DNA of 64,000 nt, from contig NC_092577.1 of NCBI RefSeq assembly GCF_037975245.1, forward strand, positions 511,001 through 575,000. The letters run 5' to 3'. The DNA comes from Apostichopus japonicus (Eukaryota > Echinodermata > Holothuroidea > Aspidochirotida > Stichopodidae). The position numbers and the translations under genes are program-made. Under the pieces are notes generated by a model that searched no databases, was not told the DNA's origin, and saw only the letters and a program-made list of their open reading frames with translations. Positions 35,247-47,849 of the stretch are shown piece by piece. How positions within the stretch are numbered: the first letter of the stretch is position 1; the number at the start of each line of letters is the position of its first letter.

Positions 35247-36600
35247 TACACATAGAGAAATAGCTGATTCAGTTGTTGCCATGGTTATAAGGTGAAACTG
35301 TACTGTCCCTACTTGGACCAGCTAATGGTGTACCCATGGAAGTTTTTGGTGTTTCAATGTAAGCCAGAGGGGTGATGGTTTTGTGATTTCCATAATTTTT
35401 TGTAATTATTTTACAATATATGTATTTTATTTTTCTTTGTTTCTTCCTAGTATAGTTATGATATTTAAACTATTTTATACTCAATCTTGAACTGTCTTGG
35501 TAGCTCATGTAGTTACCTAGTTATAATGGATAAACTATTTGATACTCAATCTGAATAACTGTCTTGGTAGCTCATGTAGTTACCTAGCTATGAAATAGTT
35601 AACTATTTTATACTCAATCTCTTTAAAGTACCGGTAGCTCACGTAGTTACCTAGTTATGATATTTTCACTATTTCATACTCAATCTTTAACTGTCTTGGT
35701 AGCTCACATAGTTACCTAGTTAGGATATTTAAACTATTTTATATTCAATCTTTAACTGTCTTGGTAGCTCACATAGTTACCTAGTTAGGATATTTAAACT
35801 ATTTTATGCTCAATCATTAACTGTCTTGCTAGCTCACGTAGATAGTTATGATATTTTCACCAATTTATGCTCAATTTTTAATTGTCTCTCTAGCTCACTT
35901 CATTACATGGTAAACCTGTCTTAATTACTTTGCCTGTGATAGAAATCACTGTAATAGAAATCACTGTGATAGAAGTGGTGTTCAATTGCTTGACATATTT
36001 TATGTCATTTATTTCTCGGTTTTCACTGCATGTTTATCTTCTGAACTGTATTCCTATCTTCAAGTCTTCTCTAAATTGTTTTTATTTACTCTTTGATTCG
36101 AAAAAGTAATCTGAAATAATTCCTGGTAAGTCTTATGACACAACAATTAGCATGAAATGTTACAGACACAAACATTGTCAAGCTGCTAAAGAGGTCGTGC
36201 ATAAGTTTGGGTTCCTCTGTACCAAACATTGGAGTCTGATTTTTTTCTTAAGATCAGAAAATGCTCTTTTGTAAATTTCATTATACTGCCAGCTGCCTAA
36301 AATGTTTCTAAATGTGAAATGAATGAGGTCATTTTTCCAGCCATTAAGTGGTAGTGTTTGATTTTGGTGTTTTGTTCTTGTTTATCAAAGCTTGTATTCT
36401 GGAATTTATTTCTTAGCTTGAGATGTAATCTGAAATATTCTCTTTTGGCAGTTTTCATGGCACTGCACATCAACCTGAAATGTGTGATGATTAAGCCGGT
36501 CTTGTTAGATCTTTGACAACGATGCAGTTTATTTTCAGCATAAATACTCAGTATTATACATATACATAGTAAAGTGAAATATAAGTCAAAGACCGAAAGA
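35247..36600 (+). repeat. Transporter 3' flank with 63-bp tandem repeat
   Basis: At about 35440-35920, seven degenerate copies of a roughly 63-bp unit contain AACTATTTTATACTCAATCT, TTAACTGTCTTGGTAGCTCA and GTAGTTACCTAGTTATGATA. This probably lies in or just beyond the 3' UTR. I found no clear AATAAA near the stop codon, so the transcript end is not set. Confidence 0.75.
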
Positions 36601-36725
36601 GGTAGTGAATGAGGTAGGACCTGGAAACCTCAAGAGGTAGTGAATGAGGTGAGACCTCAAGAGGTAGTGAATGAGGTGAGACCTCAAGAGGTAGTGAATG
36701 AGGTGAGACCTCAAGAGGTAGTACA
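36595..36725 (+). repeat. 26-bp minisatellite
   Basis: Five copies of a unit reading AAGAGGTAGTGAATGAGG plus TGAGACCTC, in the region downstream of the transporter. The minus-strand ORF at 36586-36786 (repeating LRSHLIHYL) translates the repeat. Confidence 0.9.
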
Positions 36726-37620
36726 ATTGGTTTACTTGTTTCTTATGAACCAACTGCTTGTAGTTGAAAGTGAAGAGACTAAGCAAAAGAATGAATTTCT
36801 CTTATTTGGCTGACGACTCCTATGGCCCATTATGACACACATGATAATCTGCCATGGAACTAACCATGAACAGTTTTCTCATTTGTGACTGCTTCAACGC
36901 TAGCTTCATTCAGGTGATTCCATGTATACAACAGTAACATAAATTGCTTATTATTTGATAGATATGTAACTGTATTTATCTTCTTTGTTTATGGTGTCAG
37001 GTGTTCCAGATATTTCTTCTAAGTTTATCTGCCTTTGACCTAATTCATACTGTCTGCACAACTAATAACTGAAAATAATATAGAACTGAAATACAGTTTA
37101 TCCTTTTTGAGTGTGTTTTTGATTCATATTTGGATTTATATTTTTTGGAATATTTTTCACAGAGTTAATTGAGTTATTGTGTAACATGTTTTGCTAATTC
37201 TGGTTTGTCCATAAAGTAGCATATGTGACTTTATAATCACCCTTCCTGACATTTAATCAATGTCAGCACACAGTACTGTACATATAGTCTTTGTTTTTTT
37301 TATTCCAGAGCTGTACAATTAATGTTATAACACCAGCACCATGGCTACCAATTACCACCACCACAGTTTTACCGTTCTGCTGAAATTAACAAAGGGTGGT
37401 CTCTTCCTTGTTATAATATTACATGATCAGAGTTTCTTGTAATTTGTCTGCTAAAGAAAGTTGCTACAACTCATTTTCAAGGAAAGGTGGGTTTTGCTAA
37501 TTAACTCGAAAGAGGCTGGCCGGGCTCAAACATCAATTTCCGCTTGTTTCGAAAAGTGGCTTGTTGCTTGATTGATTTTACCATAAAGCCCCGGTGGACT
37601 GGTGATCCTGGTGTAGAAAA
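36726..37620. other. Intergenic, nothing recognised
   Basis: Between the 26-bp minisatellite and the LINE relic. AT-rich, with no gene, tandem repeat or terminal repeat that I can support. Confidence 0.5.
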
Positions 37621-38160
37621 CGGCGAGTGAAAATTCATCCGAATAAATCTAAGCTTTTAATCCCTTATTCCAATGACTCGACCGAGGACTATAGCATTAA
37701 TCTCTTCACGACCCACATCACCCCCAGCAAAGAAGCTGTTTACCTAGGAATCACCCTAGACAATTATAAGAAACATATTAATATCACTATCATAAAGCTT
37801 GGAGGATCCTAAACACTTGCAAGCTTAATTAATGTAAAGTGTTTTCCCCCACATATTTTATTACAAATGTTTAACTCAAAAACTTAAACCAATCATTACT
37901 TATGCCTCCTTAGTTGTAATAAGTCTCAAATTTCTCAATTGAACGTTATTAATAATAAGGCCTTTAGAATCTGCCTTAACATCCCTAATAGTTACATTGC
38001 TACCAGTAAGCTCCAGTTAAGCAGCAAACTCTTTACCACTTTTTTTTATCACCTACAGTATATTATTTCAAACAAAAAATGCTTAAAAAACACCCTCCTG
38101 CTTGACCTCCTGATCATAAATCCTATGCAAAAAAAAAGAGACAGAATTTTTTAAACTGGT
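37620..38160 (+). pseudogene. Decayed non-LTR retrotransposon (LINE) reverse-transcriptase fragment
   Basis: In broken frames the translation shows NKSKLLIP, then HITPSKEAVYLGITLDN, then (about 37940-38030) VINNKAFRICLNIPNSYIAT. This order (K..VYLGI.LD, then NKA.RI) is typical of the C-terminal half of LINE reverse transcriptases of the jockey/CR1/RTE type. Frameshifts and stops separate the pieces, so it is inactive. The A-rich tract near 38130 may mark the 3' end region. No endonuclease domain is seen. Confidence 0.7.
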
Positions 38161-40440
38161 AGGAGGCTTCAGCCCTGGCAAAGGGAGGTCCTTTGTTTAG
38201 GAACCCAGTGAGTAGAGGGCTTGTGAGTCAAACGCCAGAAGAATAGACCTCTGGGGAAAGCCTTGTCACTGGGAACTATTTTTATTTTTCCTTTTTCTAA
38301 GGGTACATCCCGGCAGGATGGGTTTGCCAGGGGTGGAGCAACCTCCCATTATATTTACTAAGTAGTTCCAATTCCATTACTCCTTTATAGCTTCCAAATT
38401 AAGTGTGCTGCTCGTCTTCCTCTTCACTTGATTCACCAAACTGATATTGTCTGTTTTACCCAAAAATTCTAATTACCTGCAGGAGCCGTGCCTGGCTTCG
38501 AACAGCGGCAATTTTCATTCTGACCTTGCACCAGATCCAGTCACGTCGAAGCTCAACAATTTTGACCTGGAATCAGTTCAGTTCACAATGTAGCACACGC
38601 CCATTAATAGCCCCAGTGACTTACACACTAAATCACAAAGGAATGTGGTCTCTTAGTCTAGATAGAAGTTTTCACTAGCTAAACGCTACCCATCACTGGA
38701 TAGCTGACATGTGTGGCCTTTCATGGCACCATCAATTTTCCGTATCATGACCATGTAGATTTTTGCTATCCGAGCCGGACGTTTTCGTCACTTGTAAACA
38801 AAACTCTTCACTCAAGTAGTAAACAATTTTCGTACGCTGCTCCTGGTAACCTAAAGGGGTCTAAAATTGCCTCAATTTACACAATTTTCGCACCACATGT
38901 ACTTCCATTCATGCTCTTCAAAATGCAAACCACAATAAACCAGATCCTGATTGATAATGTATCAAAAAGTTGTTCTCCTACTGCGATTTGGCACTTTTCC
39001 TGAAATAGGAGAACATCCCGGCGGATTGATACAGACTCTACTAGGAGTGTACCACCACAAATTATTGATTGCTACGCTGAAAGCTACGATATGCACATTA
39101 TGAATAAACACAGTTGATGCCTGTGAGTTTAGCACCGTCGGTACCCTATTCTTCCTTTTAATTTTATTTGGCATTGTGTTTACTTTGTAATTTTCCAATT
39201 TTAGCGTTTCAATTATGTCGAACTATGGAGAGATTGCTGACTACGTATTAGTGTGGCTATCCTAGTCCCTTAATAGCGGAGCTAGCCTCGAGTCGAAGTT
39301 TTCACTTAGCTCGAACTGATGAGTCCCTGTGTGAGTTGGAGCCACGTCGGTTCCCTGATTTCTTATAGTTGAGTCATTCGATTCCCTGATCTAGCCTTCA
39401 TATTTACCAAACATAAATAATTGGCCTATAATTGTGAACATTCTACTTTTTCTTTCCAGTCATATTGTCGGTTGTTTCTTATTCATGGCTCATTTGTAAT
39501 TATTGATATTTAATAGTGCTCTCAGTGACCTCACCAGGAACTAGGTTCGCTTTAATCACTAATTTCTGGTTTGAGAATTGGAGCATGGGACTTGTTTCTG
39601 CTCCTTCAGTGGTTTTGAAACAACTTCGTTAACCAGCCATTTGCAGTGATGATGATTGAGAGTATTTCGTGTCGCTCAAAAATGTTCCGGTTTTGCCCCC
39701 CATGCCTGCTTCCCTCAAATGCTGCTGATTTTAAGCTAAGTTCTGGAAACAAATAACCGTTAAAGCCGCAAACCTTCAACGATCTCTTACCAAGGGCCTA
39801 TGATGGCCCACAGGTCAATATGTTCCTGCACTCGTAGCGCCAGCTTGTATTAGCCGGCATTAATGTGTGCCCAAAAATGTTATTTCGATTCGTTTGCTGT
39901 CCCACTTCCTCAAATGTCTGGCGCCGCTACTGTTTAGCATTGCTTGTCATTTGTGAAAATTTCGTTGGAAATTTCATAACGACAAACATAATAAAATGAT
40001 CACTGTAGTTGCCCTTAGACCGAATGTTTCCATATCACTGTACACAACACCAAAGACTACAGCACATCGATATACGTTTGCCCGCACCGTGCGTAGTGAA
40101 TCCATAAAACGCCCCCATGTTTTCATAATTACAAAGTAATGTGTTATTTTGATTTTGAACTATACTAACAAGTATACAGTACTATGTAAATATTATTCGT
40201 ATAAATATAAACACTGAACTTTGTCAATGATAATTCTGTAAAATTGTGTTATTTGGTGGAAATAATAGATGAATGGAAAAGAATTAATACTTTGACCACT
40301 GCCATGTAAAGTCCACGCTGGTCCTCGTTGTCACAGGCCAGTACGCAGTTTTTAGTTTCATATCCTTTCTACGAGTTGCAATGTGGTCCTAAAAGCTTCG
40401 AAGGTGTTGCGTAAATGGCGTGCCGTACTGTCATGAGTAA
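38161..40440. other. Intergenic DNA, no gene recognised
   Basis: The 2.3 kb between the LINE relic and the FBXO5 upstream region contains only short ORFs (such as 38713-39003 and its antisense neighbour) with no family signature. It may include old repeat sequence, since the composition is more balanced than elsewhere, but I cannot place it in a family. Confidence 0.5.
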
Positions 40441-40463
40441 ATAATGAGTTAGATGATGTCAAA

Positions 40464-40473
40464 CCGCGCGAAT
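40464..40473. promoter_or_regulatory. E2F-like site upstream of FBXO5
   Basis: CCGCGCGAAT reads ATTCGCGCGG on the minus strand, matching TTTSSCGC at seven of eight positions. It lies about 90 bp before a likely 5' UTR donor (TTTA|GTGAGT at about 40565), whose exon would join at 41042 after TTACATTACAG, 26 bp before the start codon. Vertebrate Emi1 is a known E2F target, so the site is plausible but untested. Confidence 0.5.
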
Positions 40474-41067
40474 TACAAAAGAACGCTATCCTGTTCCGAT
40501 ATGATGCCCAACGTTTGAAGGAAAAGAATGTTTAAAGGACCGTACGAATATTGGATGGTTTAGTGAGTATATTTTCTTTTCATTTTAAATACAAAAACAC
40601 ACTTTAAGTGGATAACACCGCTATATTAAACCTCCAGTCATTTGATAGCTACGAGGTCCATTATAAGGCCTTAGTACAGTAGGCCTAACGTTAGGCTTCG
40701 GGCACAGTCGTTCCAATGCAAGTCTAGTTTGTAGGCCGAGAACTATGTTGGTTATGCTTAGGCCTACATACTATATGTGGCATACGTTGGGAGCGCCTCC
40801 GGCCTATAATAATAGTAATACTGTTACTAAGATACATAGTATAATTTCGTAGTCTAAGATTAGGGTCAACTTAGTTTCCATTCACTAATGCAAATTGGTT
40901 AATTTTACAGTGCCTGTTGCAAAGAAAATTATGGTTTGATATGCAATTTCTTATTGCCTGTGTTAAACATGTACATCACCCATGTTGCTTATTATTTTAT
41001 AATGCAAAAAGTCATCTTGTTTCTTCTTTGTTACATTACAGACTGTTTTGTTCTTAAATACTGAAGT

Positions 41068-44000
41068 ATGACTGCTACATGTTTAATCCTAAAGAAACCC
41101 TCCATGGAATCTCAAAATTACTTACTGACTGGAGGATGCTCTGGGAATCATCCATTATTTCCTACCAACCCAGATGAACCTTCACTTTTGACAGAAATAG
41201 AGAAGCTCTTTGGTGAGGATGAAAAACAAGTGGAAGAACGGCCAAAGACAGGAGTATACTTTCACACATCACCGTTTAATTCCACCCAGAAGTCGAGCAG
41301 AAGAAATTCATTTCACTGCCGTGTGCCATCTAGGGAATGGTTTAAGCTCTCTCCAAAGTCCAAATTTCAAAGGAAATCAAAGAAAATGGCAAAACTCTAT
41401 CGAAATAAAAGTGACTCTCATCTCCATCATTGGGGTCTGTGCAGCATTAAAACATTTCCAACTCTTACCAAAGAACATTCTTTCAAAAGCTTGATTATTC
41501 CATTTACTCCTGTGGCCAAAGTTCAAAGACAGTTATTTACTCCAGACTCCGGCTACGATAGCACTTTGGAAGACGTCAATGGAAATTCAACACCACGAAG
41601 ACCAAAATATATCATCGGTAGTCATATTAGATCCAGTAAATTAGACATAGTCCATGAAATACAGAAGAGGGTTCCAGAGTTGATAACTAAAATTCTGGTT
41701 TATTTATCAGAGAAAGATCTAACAAGGTGAATAACGCACATACCTTTATTTCAGAGCTACAGTAAGTACAGTATGTTTGAGTGGATAAATGCAGTGGTAT
41801 TTAGAAGCAATTAGACCTAGCATCTGGAAAGCCATGGGGGCAAGATCTGGCCACGTATGGTATAATAAGGAGGGTTAAATTCATCACAGGAGAAATTCAC
41901 AGATTTCCAACATCTGACATATCAACAACACTGCAAGGCAGCAATTTTGAATAGGTCAAGAGAATCTAGTTTAGGTGAGGTGAGTGTGGGGCAAACACTC
42001 TAATTGCTACAACATACCTTCAACTCTTTGGCTTTTAAACCTATGTGCAACCATCAAGCAACAAGTCATGCAAGATCTATTGATAAAGATACTTTACTAG
42101 TCTACAGATGCTCAGCAGAAATACGAACATTAATTTATTTTATTTTTTATTTATTTCAGTTTTGTTTGGGTTTCTAAATGCTGGAGGGAAGTTTTAAGTC
42201 ATGAAAGAAGAGACGATGACAGAAGGTTGGCATATGTTAAGAAGAAGAAGAATGAATTTCAAGCAAAGAAGGTAAGAGGCCGTACCCTGGCTGGTTAGAG
42301 GCTGTACCCTGGTTAGATGCTGTACCCTGGCTGGTTAGAGGCTGTACCCTGGCTGGTTAGAGGCTGTACCCTGGCTGGTTAGGGGCTGTACACTGGCTGG
42401 TTAGAGGCTGTACCCTGGCTGGTTAGAGGCTGTACCCTGGCTGGTTAGAGGCTGTACCCTGGCTGGTTAGAGGCTGTACCCTGGCTGGTTAGAGGCTGTA
42501 CCCTGGCTGGTTAGAGGCTGTACCCTGGCTGGTTAGAGGCTGTACCTTGGCTGGTTAGGGGCTGTACACTGGCTGGTTAGAGGCTGTACCCTGGCTGGTT
42601 AGAGGCTGTACCCTGGCTGGTTAGAGGTTGTACCCTGGCTGGTTAGAGGCTGTACCCTGGCTGGTTAGAGGCTGTACCCTGGCTGGTTAGAGGCTGTACC
42701 CTGGCTGGTTAGAGGCTGTACCCTATCTGGTTAGAGGCTGTACCCTGGCTGGTTAGAGGCTGTACCCTGGCTGGTTCACCCATAGGGAAACCACATGAAG
42801 GGGTCACAAGCATATGACGGTTTGGAATAATAACTCAGAGGTAATTGAGGGTAGCGAAAACTTCCAAAGGAAACTTTCCAACTAACAGGCATTTGGCAAA
42901 TGAAACTAAGACAGCTATTTGTCCAATTTCAGAGAGTGGAGCCCACTTTCTGGGGTGGGGTTGGGAGTGGGATGTGACTTGGACCACTATTTGCCCCACT
43001 TCAGACAGTGGAGCCGGCTTTCTGAGGTGGGGTTGGGAGTGTGGTTTGACTTGGACAGCTATTTGCCCCACTTCAGATAGTGGAGCCTGCTTTCTGGGGT
43101 GGGGTTGGGAGTGGGATGTGACTTGGACCACTATTTGCCCCACTTCAGACAGTGGAGCCGGCTTTCTGAGGTGGGGTTGGGAGTGTGGTTTGACTTGGAC
43201 AGCTATTTGCCCCACTTCAGATAGTGGAGCCTGCTTTCTGGGGTGGGTTGGGAGTGGGATGCGACTTGGTAGTAGAGTAGGCTGAAGGACAGGTAGGTAA
43301 AGGTTTAAGGTTCCTTTCTGTTCAATGCAAATCATGTTCTACCTCACCTGTTATTTCAAACAATACAGATTAGCTGGAAGTAAATATCTCAACTTAATCT
43401 TTTCATTCTCCGAACAGGAAAATCTTGCTCACGTCGACCATCAAAACAAATCAGTGACTCGGTCTTCTCTCCTGTTTGGTGACATCCAGGAAACAGCTAA
43501 ACCTCAGAGGTTGCAGGCATCGTCGTCATTCTTATCTTCTAACAGTTTAAGGTCTTCCAGACACGAGGAATTTTGGCAGGTACTGAATAAGAACTATAAT
43601 ATGTTTAATGGATGCTTTAGAGCCAGATACTGAATAGTAACTATTGAGTGTTCAATGGATACTTTAGAGTCAGGCACTGAATAGTAACTATTGAGTGCTC
43701 AATGGATGCTTTAGAGCCAGATACTGAATAGTAACTATTGAGTGTTCAATGGATACTTTAGAGTCAGGCACTGAATAGTAACTATTGAGTGTTCAATGGA
43801 TGCTTTAGAGGCTTGCATGTGATATATCTGGTTCTACGATACTTTGCTTTTTACTTTCTCAAGAGTGGGGAGGGAGAGAGGGGTACCATTTAGCATATAC
43901 ACATCATCGTTATGGTAATTTATTGGAATAGTGATGCTGATTCCTTACAAAGTGGTGACTCACAACAAGTCTTGCTCTTCATTGAATACATTTTTTAAGC

Positions 44001-44258
44001 CATTTCCTCTTTGTGTTCTTTCTTTCAAAGGCAAAGCAATCTCTACGAGATGGGGAGATGCTGATGAAATGTCACTGTGGATCTCCTGCTACAATCTCGT
44101 CATCCATCTCAAAGGCTACGTGCAATAAATGTCAGTCTAATATCTGTACCAACTGTGGGTCTTGTTACCATGGCAACAAGCCATGCCAGAAATCCTCACG
44201 TATCAGTGGGAGTGGGATATTGACCCCAACAAGTCGCAGAAACTTAAGAAGACTCTGA
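41068..44258 (+). CDS. FBXO5: Emi1-type F-box protein, inhibitor of the anaphase-promoting complex
   Basis: Coding exons 41068-41726, 42160-42271, 43418-43579 and 44031-44258 join in frame to 386 residues, slightly short of human EMI1. Seen in order: a phosphodegron DSGYDS (residues 160-165) of the type read by beta-TrCP; an F-box (about 203-240, KRVPELITKILVYLSEKDLT then FVWVSKCWREV); KKENLAHV across the exon 2/3 junction, a KEN-like motif; RSSLLFGD, a possible D-box-like RxxL; a zinc-binding ZBR domain (about 325-365: CHC, CNKC, CTNC, CYHGNKPC); and a C-terminal RRNLRRL. The ZBR plus terminal RL tail is diagnostic of Emi1/Emi2 proteins, which block APC/C substrate ubiquitination until SCF-mediated destruction. 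A single ancestral Emi1/Emi2 (FBXO5/FBXO43) gene is likely in invertebrates, so the paralogue name is approximate. Introns 2 and 3 start with arrays built on their donor sites. Confidence 0.9.
42272..42775 (+). repeat. 22-bp minisatellite starting exactly at the donor of FBXO5 exon 2
   Basis: Intron 2 opens GTAAGAGGCCGTACCCTGG, and the next unit is GTTAGAGGCTGTACCCTGGC. About 23 copies follow without a break. The first unit is the donor itself (GTAAGA); later units have GTTAGA, a weaker donor. Unit variation is very low, pointing to recent homogenisation. Confidence 0.95.
42930..43275 (+). repeat. About 68-bp tandem repeat with 138-bp higher-order period
   Basis: Five copies within FBXO5 intron 2 carry CTATTTGCCCCACTTCAGA, AGTGGAGCC and GGGGTGGGGTTGGGAGTG. 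Two variants alternate (GGGATGTGACTTGGACCACT and GTGGTTTGACTTGGACAGCT), giving a 138-bp dimer. The overlapping ORFs on both strands (42835-43335) are repeat translations. The CTTCAG in each unit looks like an acceptor but lacks a long pyrimidine tract. Confidence 0.92.
43580..43815 (+). repeat. 47-bp tandem repeat starting exactly at the donor of FBXO5 exon 3
   Basis: Five units begin at 43580, 43627, 43674, 43721 and 43768. The first is the true donor, CAG|GTACTGAATAAG. The next ones read CAG|ATACTGAATAG, CAG|GCACTGAATAG, CAG|ATACTG and CAG|GCACTG, so the unit includes the last three exon bases (CAG) and the copied donors have lost the GT. The alternation makes a 94-bp dimer. Confidence 0.94.
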
Positions 44259-44940
44259 CCAAATATCGTGTTCAGGTCAAAAATGATAATGTATCCTGCA
44301 ATATTTATATTAGTATACAGCTGACAGCTGAATGTTGAGAAGAGTAAATAGAATATTAATATTGATGGATCATATAGAGAGGTTCTTGAAATATATCAAC
44401 TCTAAATATCATTGACGTGGTGATAGATTGCTTTAAATCAAACCACTTTAATGATCAGTGACTCATCCAAATAAATGCTTTATAGTCGATAAGATTAAAA
44501 TTAGCAGCAACAGCTGGGCAGTATGTATATACAGCAGTATTACTACAAATACCATCGAATGTTACAAGGAATCAAACTTCATTCTCTTGTGTGCAAACTT
44601 TTGCCAATAATTGCGATTCTTTCAATGGTAATATCATATTTTTGTATATTTGCCATAGTTGTTAATAAAGAGGTTCAAGGGTACAAGAAAATGTAAAATT
44701 TTAAGATGAAGGTTGTTTTTTAAACTTTCCAGAGATTTTCTACAAGGTGTACTTTAAGACTGTGATCTGGAACTCTGTTGGACAATTAATGCTAAGTGTC
44801 GACTGTGTAATAGAGATTTTGTCCAGTGGCAGGCTAGGTGATACTAAATATTCATTGGAAAGCCTTGGACTGTCTTAAAGGTATTAACATTCGTTTATGT
44901 CGTCAGTGACTTCAACAGAGAAACTTGGCTAAAGAGAGGA
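44259..44940 (+). terminator. FBXO5 3' flank with two poly(A) signals
   Basis: AATAAA hexamers lie at 44470-44475 and 44664-44669, about 210 and 405 bp after the stop codon. Either could end the transcript. No other feature seen before the next array. Confidence 0.6.
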
Positions 44941-44944
44941 GGGC

Positions 44945-45670
44945 CAGTATTTCCTTTTTCGATTGCTAGGGAGTAACTTCATATTATAGTAGCTAGGGAG
45001 TAATTTCATATTATAGTAGCTAGGGAGTAACTGAATATTATAGCAGCTAGGGAGTAACTGAATATTATAGTAGCTAGGGAGTAACTGAATATTTTTGTAG
45101 CTAGGGAGTAACTGAATATTATAATAGCTAGGGAGTAATTTCATATTAAAGTAGTTAGGGAGTAAACTGAATATTATAGTAGCTTGGAGTAACTTCATAT
45201 TACAGTAGCTAGGGAGTAACTTCATATTATAGTAGCTAGGGAGTAACTTTATATTATAGTAGCTAGGGAGTAACTTCATATTACAGTAGTTAGGGAGTAA
45301 ACTGAATATTATAGTAGCTAGGGAGTAATTTCATATTATAGTAGCTAGGGAGTAACTTCATATTATAATAGCTAGGGAGTAATTTCATATTAAAGTAGCT
45401 AGGGAGTAAACTGAATATTATAGTAGCTTGGAGTAACTTCATATTACAGTAGCTAGGGAGTAACTTCATATTATAGTAGCTAGGCAGTAACTTCATATTA
45501 TAGTAGCTAGGGAGTTATTGTATATTACAGTAGCTAGGGAGTAATTTCATATTATAGTAGCTAGACAATAACTTCATATTATAGTAGCTAGGGAGTAACT
45601 TTATATTATAGTAGCTAGAAAGTCATTTCATATTACAATAGGTAGGGACTCTAGGGAGTTAACTTCATAT
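44945..45670 (+). repeat. 27-bp minisatellite between FBXO5 and TSEN34
   Basis: About 26 copies of a unit such as TAGCTAGGGAGTAACTTCAT plus ATTATAG, with a 240-bp higher-order block repeated once (compare 45000-45240 and 45240-45480). Decay increases towards 45670, with related TTGCTAGGGAGTAC words up to about 46060. Minus-strand ORFs with KLLPSYYNM repeats are artefacts. Confidence 0.94.
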
Positions 45671-46599
45671 TTTAGTTGCTAGGGAGTACTTATCTGTTAC
45701 GGTCACTAGAGATTAGTTTCACAACACGGTTGCTATGGAGTACTTTTTTGTTATGGTCACTAGTGCATACTTAATATCTTGGATTCCGGTTACAGCTGGA
45801 GTATATTTTGTAATTTGGTACCGCTTTCTTGGTAATGGAATACTTTCCTGTTTTGGTAGCAAGAGGGTGGAAGTTTTTTATCTTGCCCTATGTAGTAGTC
45901 TCTTGTTATGCTAAGGCTTTTAATGAGTACTCTTGTGATGGCCACTAAGGGAGTACTCTCTTGTTCACCAGAGAGTACTCTTATGCTATAGTTGCTAGTT
46001 AGCATTGATCCTGTTCTGATTGTCTGGGAGTAGATGCAGTCTATGGTTGCTAGGGCTGTCTCCCTTTCAAACTTATTTAGCTTTTTGTTTTTTGCTGGTC
46101 AAATAAAGTGAACAACCTTGCTGTAACTGTGAAGCACTTCAGAGAAATTTCTAGTGAAGAGTCATCGGTAGGCACAACAAGTTACTAAAGTTAAACTAGG
46201 GGTCAGAAACCTACAAATGCTATGCACTGCATGTTGGATGGGACCACCACTACTTTTCTCTATGTAGGTAAAATTTGTAAGAAATAACTAAGGATTTTAG
46301 TACTTCAAACCATATTTTTGAGTCCTTTCATTGTGTAGTAATACTAAGTGTTATTGGTTGATTGTACTGTTTGATAATTAACTTCACCTTGAATATTTTA
46401 ATCTTTTCTATCCATGATACAACTTTTTACAAATCAAACTAGAGAATGTTTAATAAACCAAATATTACCTTTTCAACCATAATTAAATTATTTGTTTACT
46501 TCCAATTATTTAGTTTCTTCTTTGCTAGTAAATGCCAATTCCAAACAAGAAGTGGAAAGACGAGGAACATGAAAGCAACATTAATGTCTGCTTATTTGA

Positions 46600-46790
46600 G
46601 TGTTAACTACCATGGTCCCCTCTCAATCCCACAAGTCACATGTTAATTCTATACCATGGTCCCCTCTCATATCCCACAAGTCACATGTTAATTCTATACC
46701 ATGGTCCCCTCTCAATCCCACAGGTCACATGTTAATGCTATACCATGGTCCCCTCTCAATCCCACAGGTCACATGTTAATTCTATACAGC
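46600..46790 (+). repeat. 44-bp tandem repeat
   Basis: Four copies of a unit with ACCATGGTCCCCTCTCAATC, CCACAAGTCACATG and TTAATTCTAT in the intergenic region. No coding content is supported. Confidence 0.9.
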
Positions 46791-46799
46791 AGGACTCCT

Positions 46800-47845
46800 C
46801 CAAACCAATGTAAGTTCAAGCATTATCTGTAAGTTCAAGCATTATCTGTCTCTGTCATTATCTGTCTACCCTTCCCCACCTCATTTGGTTCACTCTTTCT
46901 CATGTGAACTTTAAGACAGTTATTCAATGTTTCAGAAGTCTTTCTGAGTAACCCACATGATGCTTAATTGTTTAAATTACATTATAAAAGGAGCGAACTT
47001 GAAGATTGACTTGGTAGGATAAGCAGTTTATAATTGATCCATGATAAACTTATACAATGGAAACAAAGTAAAATCATACAATAGAAACAAAGGAAATTCT
47101 TTGCATTCAATGAAGGTTTACATAAAGTCCTATCACACAGCAGAATCTATTGTAAAGGCTACATAATCATTTCCATTGTAGATGTTAGTGCAGTCCTTGT
47201 TTGACATAACAGTAAATTCTGCAGAAATACCCAAGAAAGTGCGTAAATTGTGATATTTTACTTTTCTCAACAGCAGAAGAAGTTGGGAACTTGATAAATT
47301 TGCTACTTTTACGAGCTCTTTCTTATATTTTAATTTTTTAATGAAGTCACTTGACCACACTTTATCAACATAAAATAACACCTGTTAGACCTACACTTCA
47401 AGGTTACATCACCAATTTCAGGAAGCAAATGCTATCTTTGGTGTAGCCAATATTATGTACTTTTGAAAATTGCGATATCAATGACAAATACTGTAAGAAG
47501 AACGTGTTTGTTCAGTTACTATGTTAATTGTAGCTCTTTGGTATAAAATCATTTGTGAATATGTAAAGCTCTTTCCACAACTCCCAGGACAATATTACAT
47601 GACATAAGTCCAATTCAAGGATTGAAATGCCTTTCCAGCAAAATAGAGCATTTAAATTAACTTTTTAAATTTTCTCAATTCTGCAACTTTAGGGAACTTT
47701 ATTTAATATGTTTAAACAAAAGGTAACTTTTTAAATAACAAAAGGGTTCACGTTACTTTAAGGAAATGATTTTTTTTTTTAAATTTAATTATGGCAAAGG
47801 TGTATGTATTTTGAGGTTTCTTCACAGAACTGAGAGGACATAATC
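46800..47845. other. Intergenic, nothing recognised
   Basis: About 1 kb of AT-rich sequence between arrays; only a 19-bp doublet (GTAAGTTCAAGCATTATCT) near 46810-46850 stands out. The minus-strand ORF at 47133-47381 has no family signature. Confidence 0.5.
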
Positions 47846-47849
47846 CCCT

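Noticed and set aside
38713-39198. Overlapping ORFs upstream of FBXO5
   Set aside because: Short, no family signature, and no splice or promoter context to support a gene.
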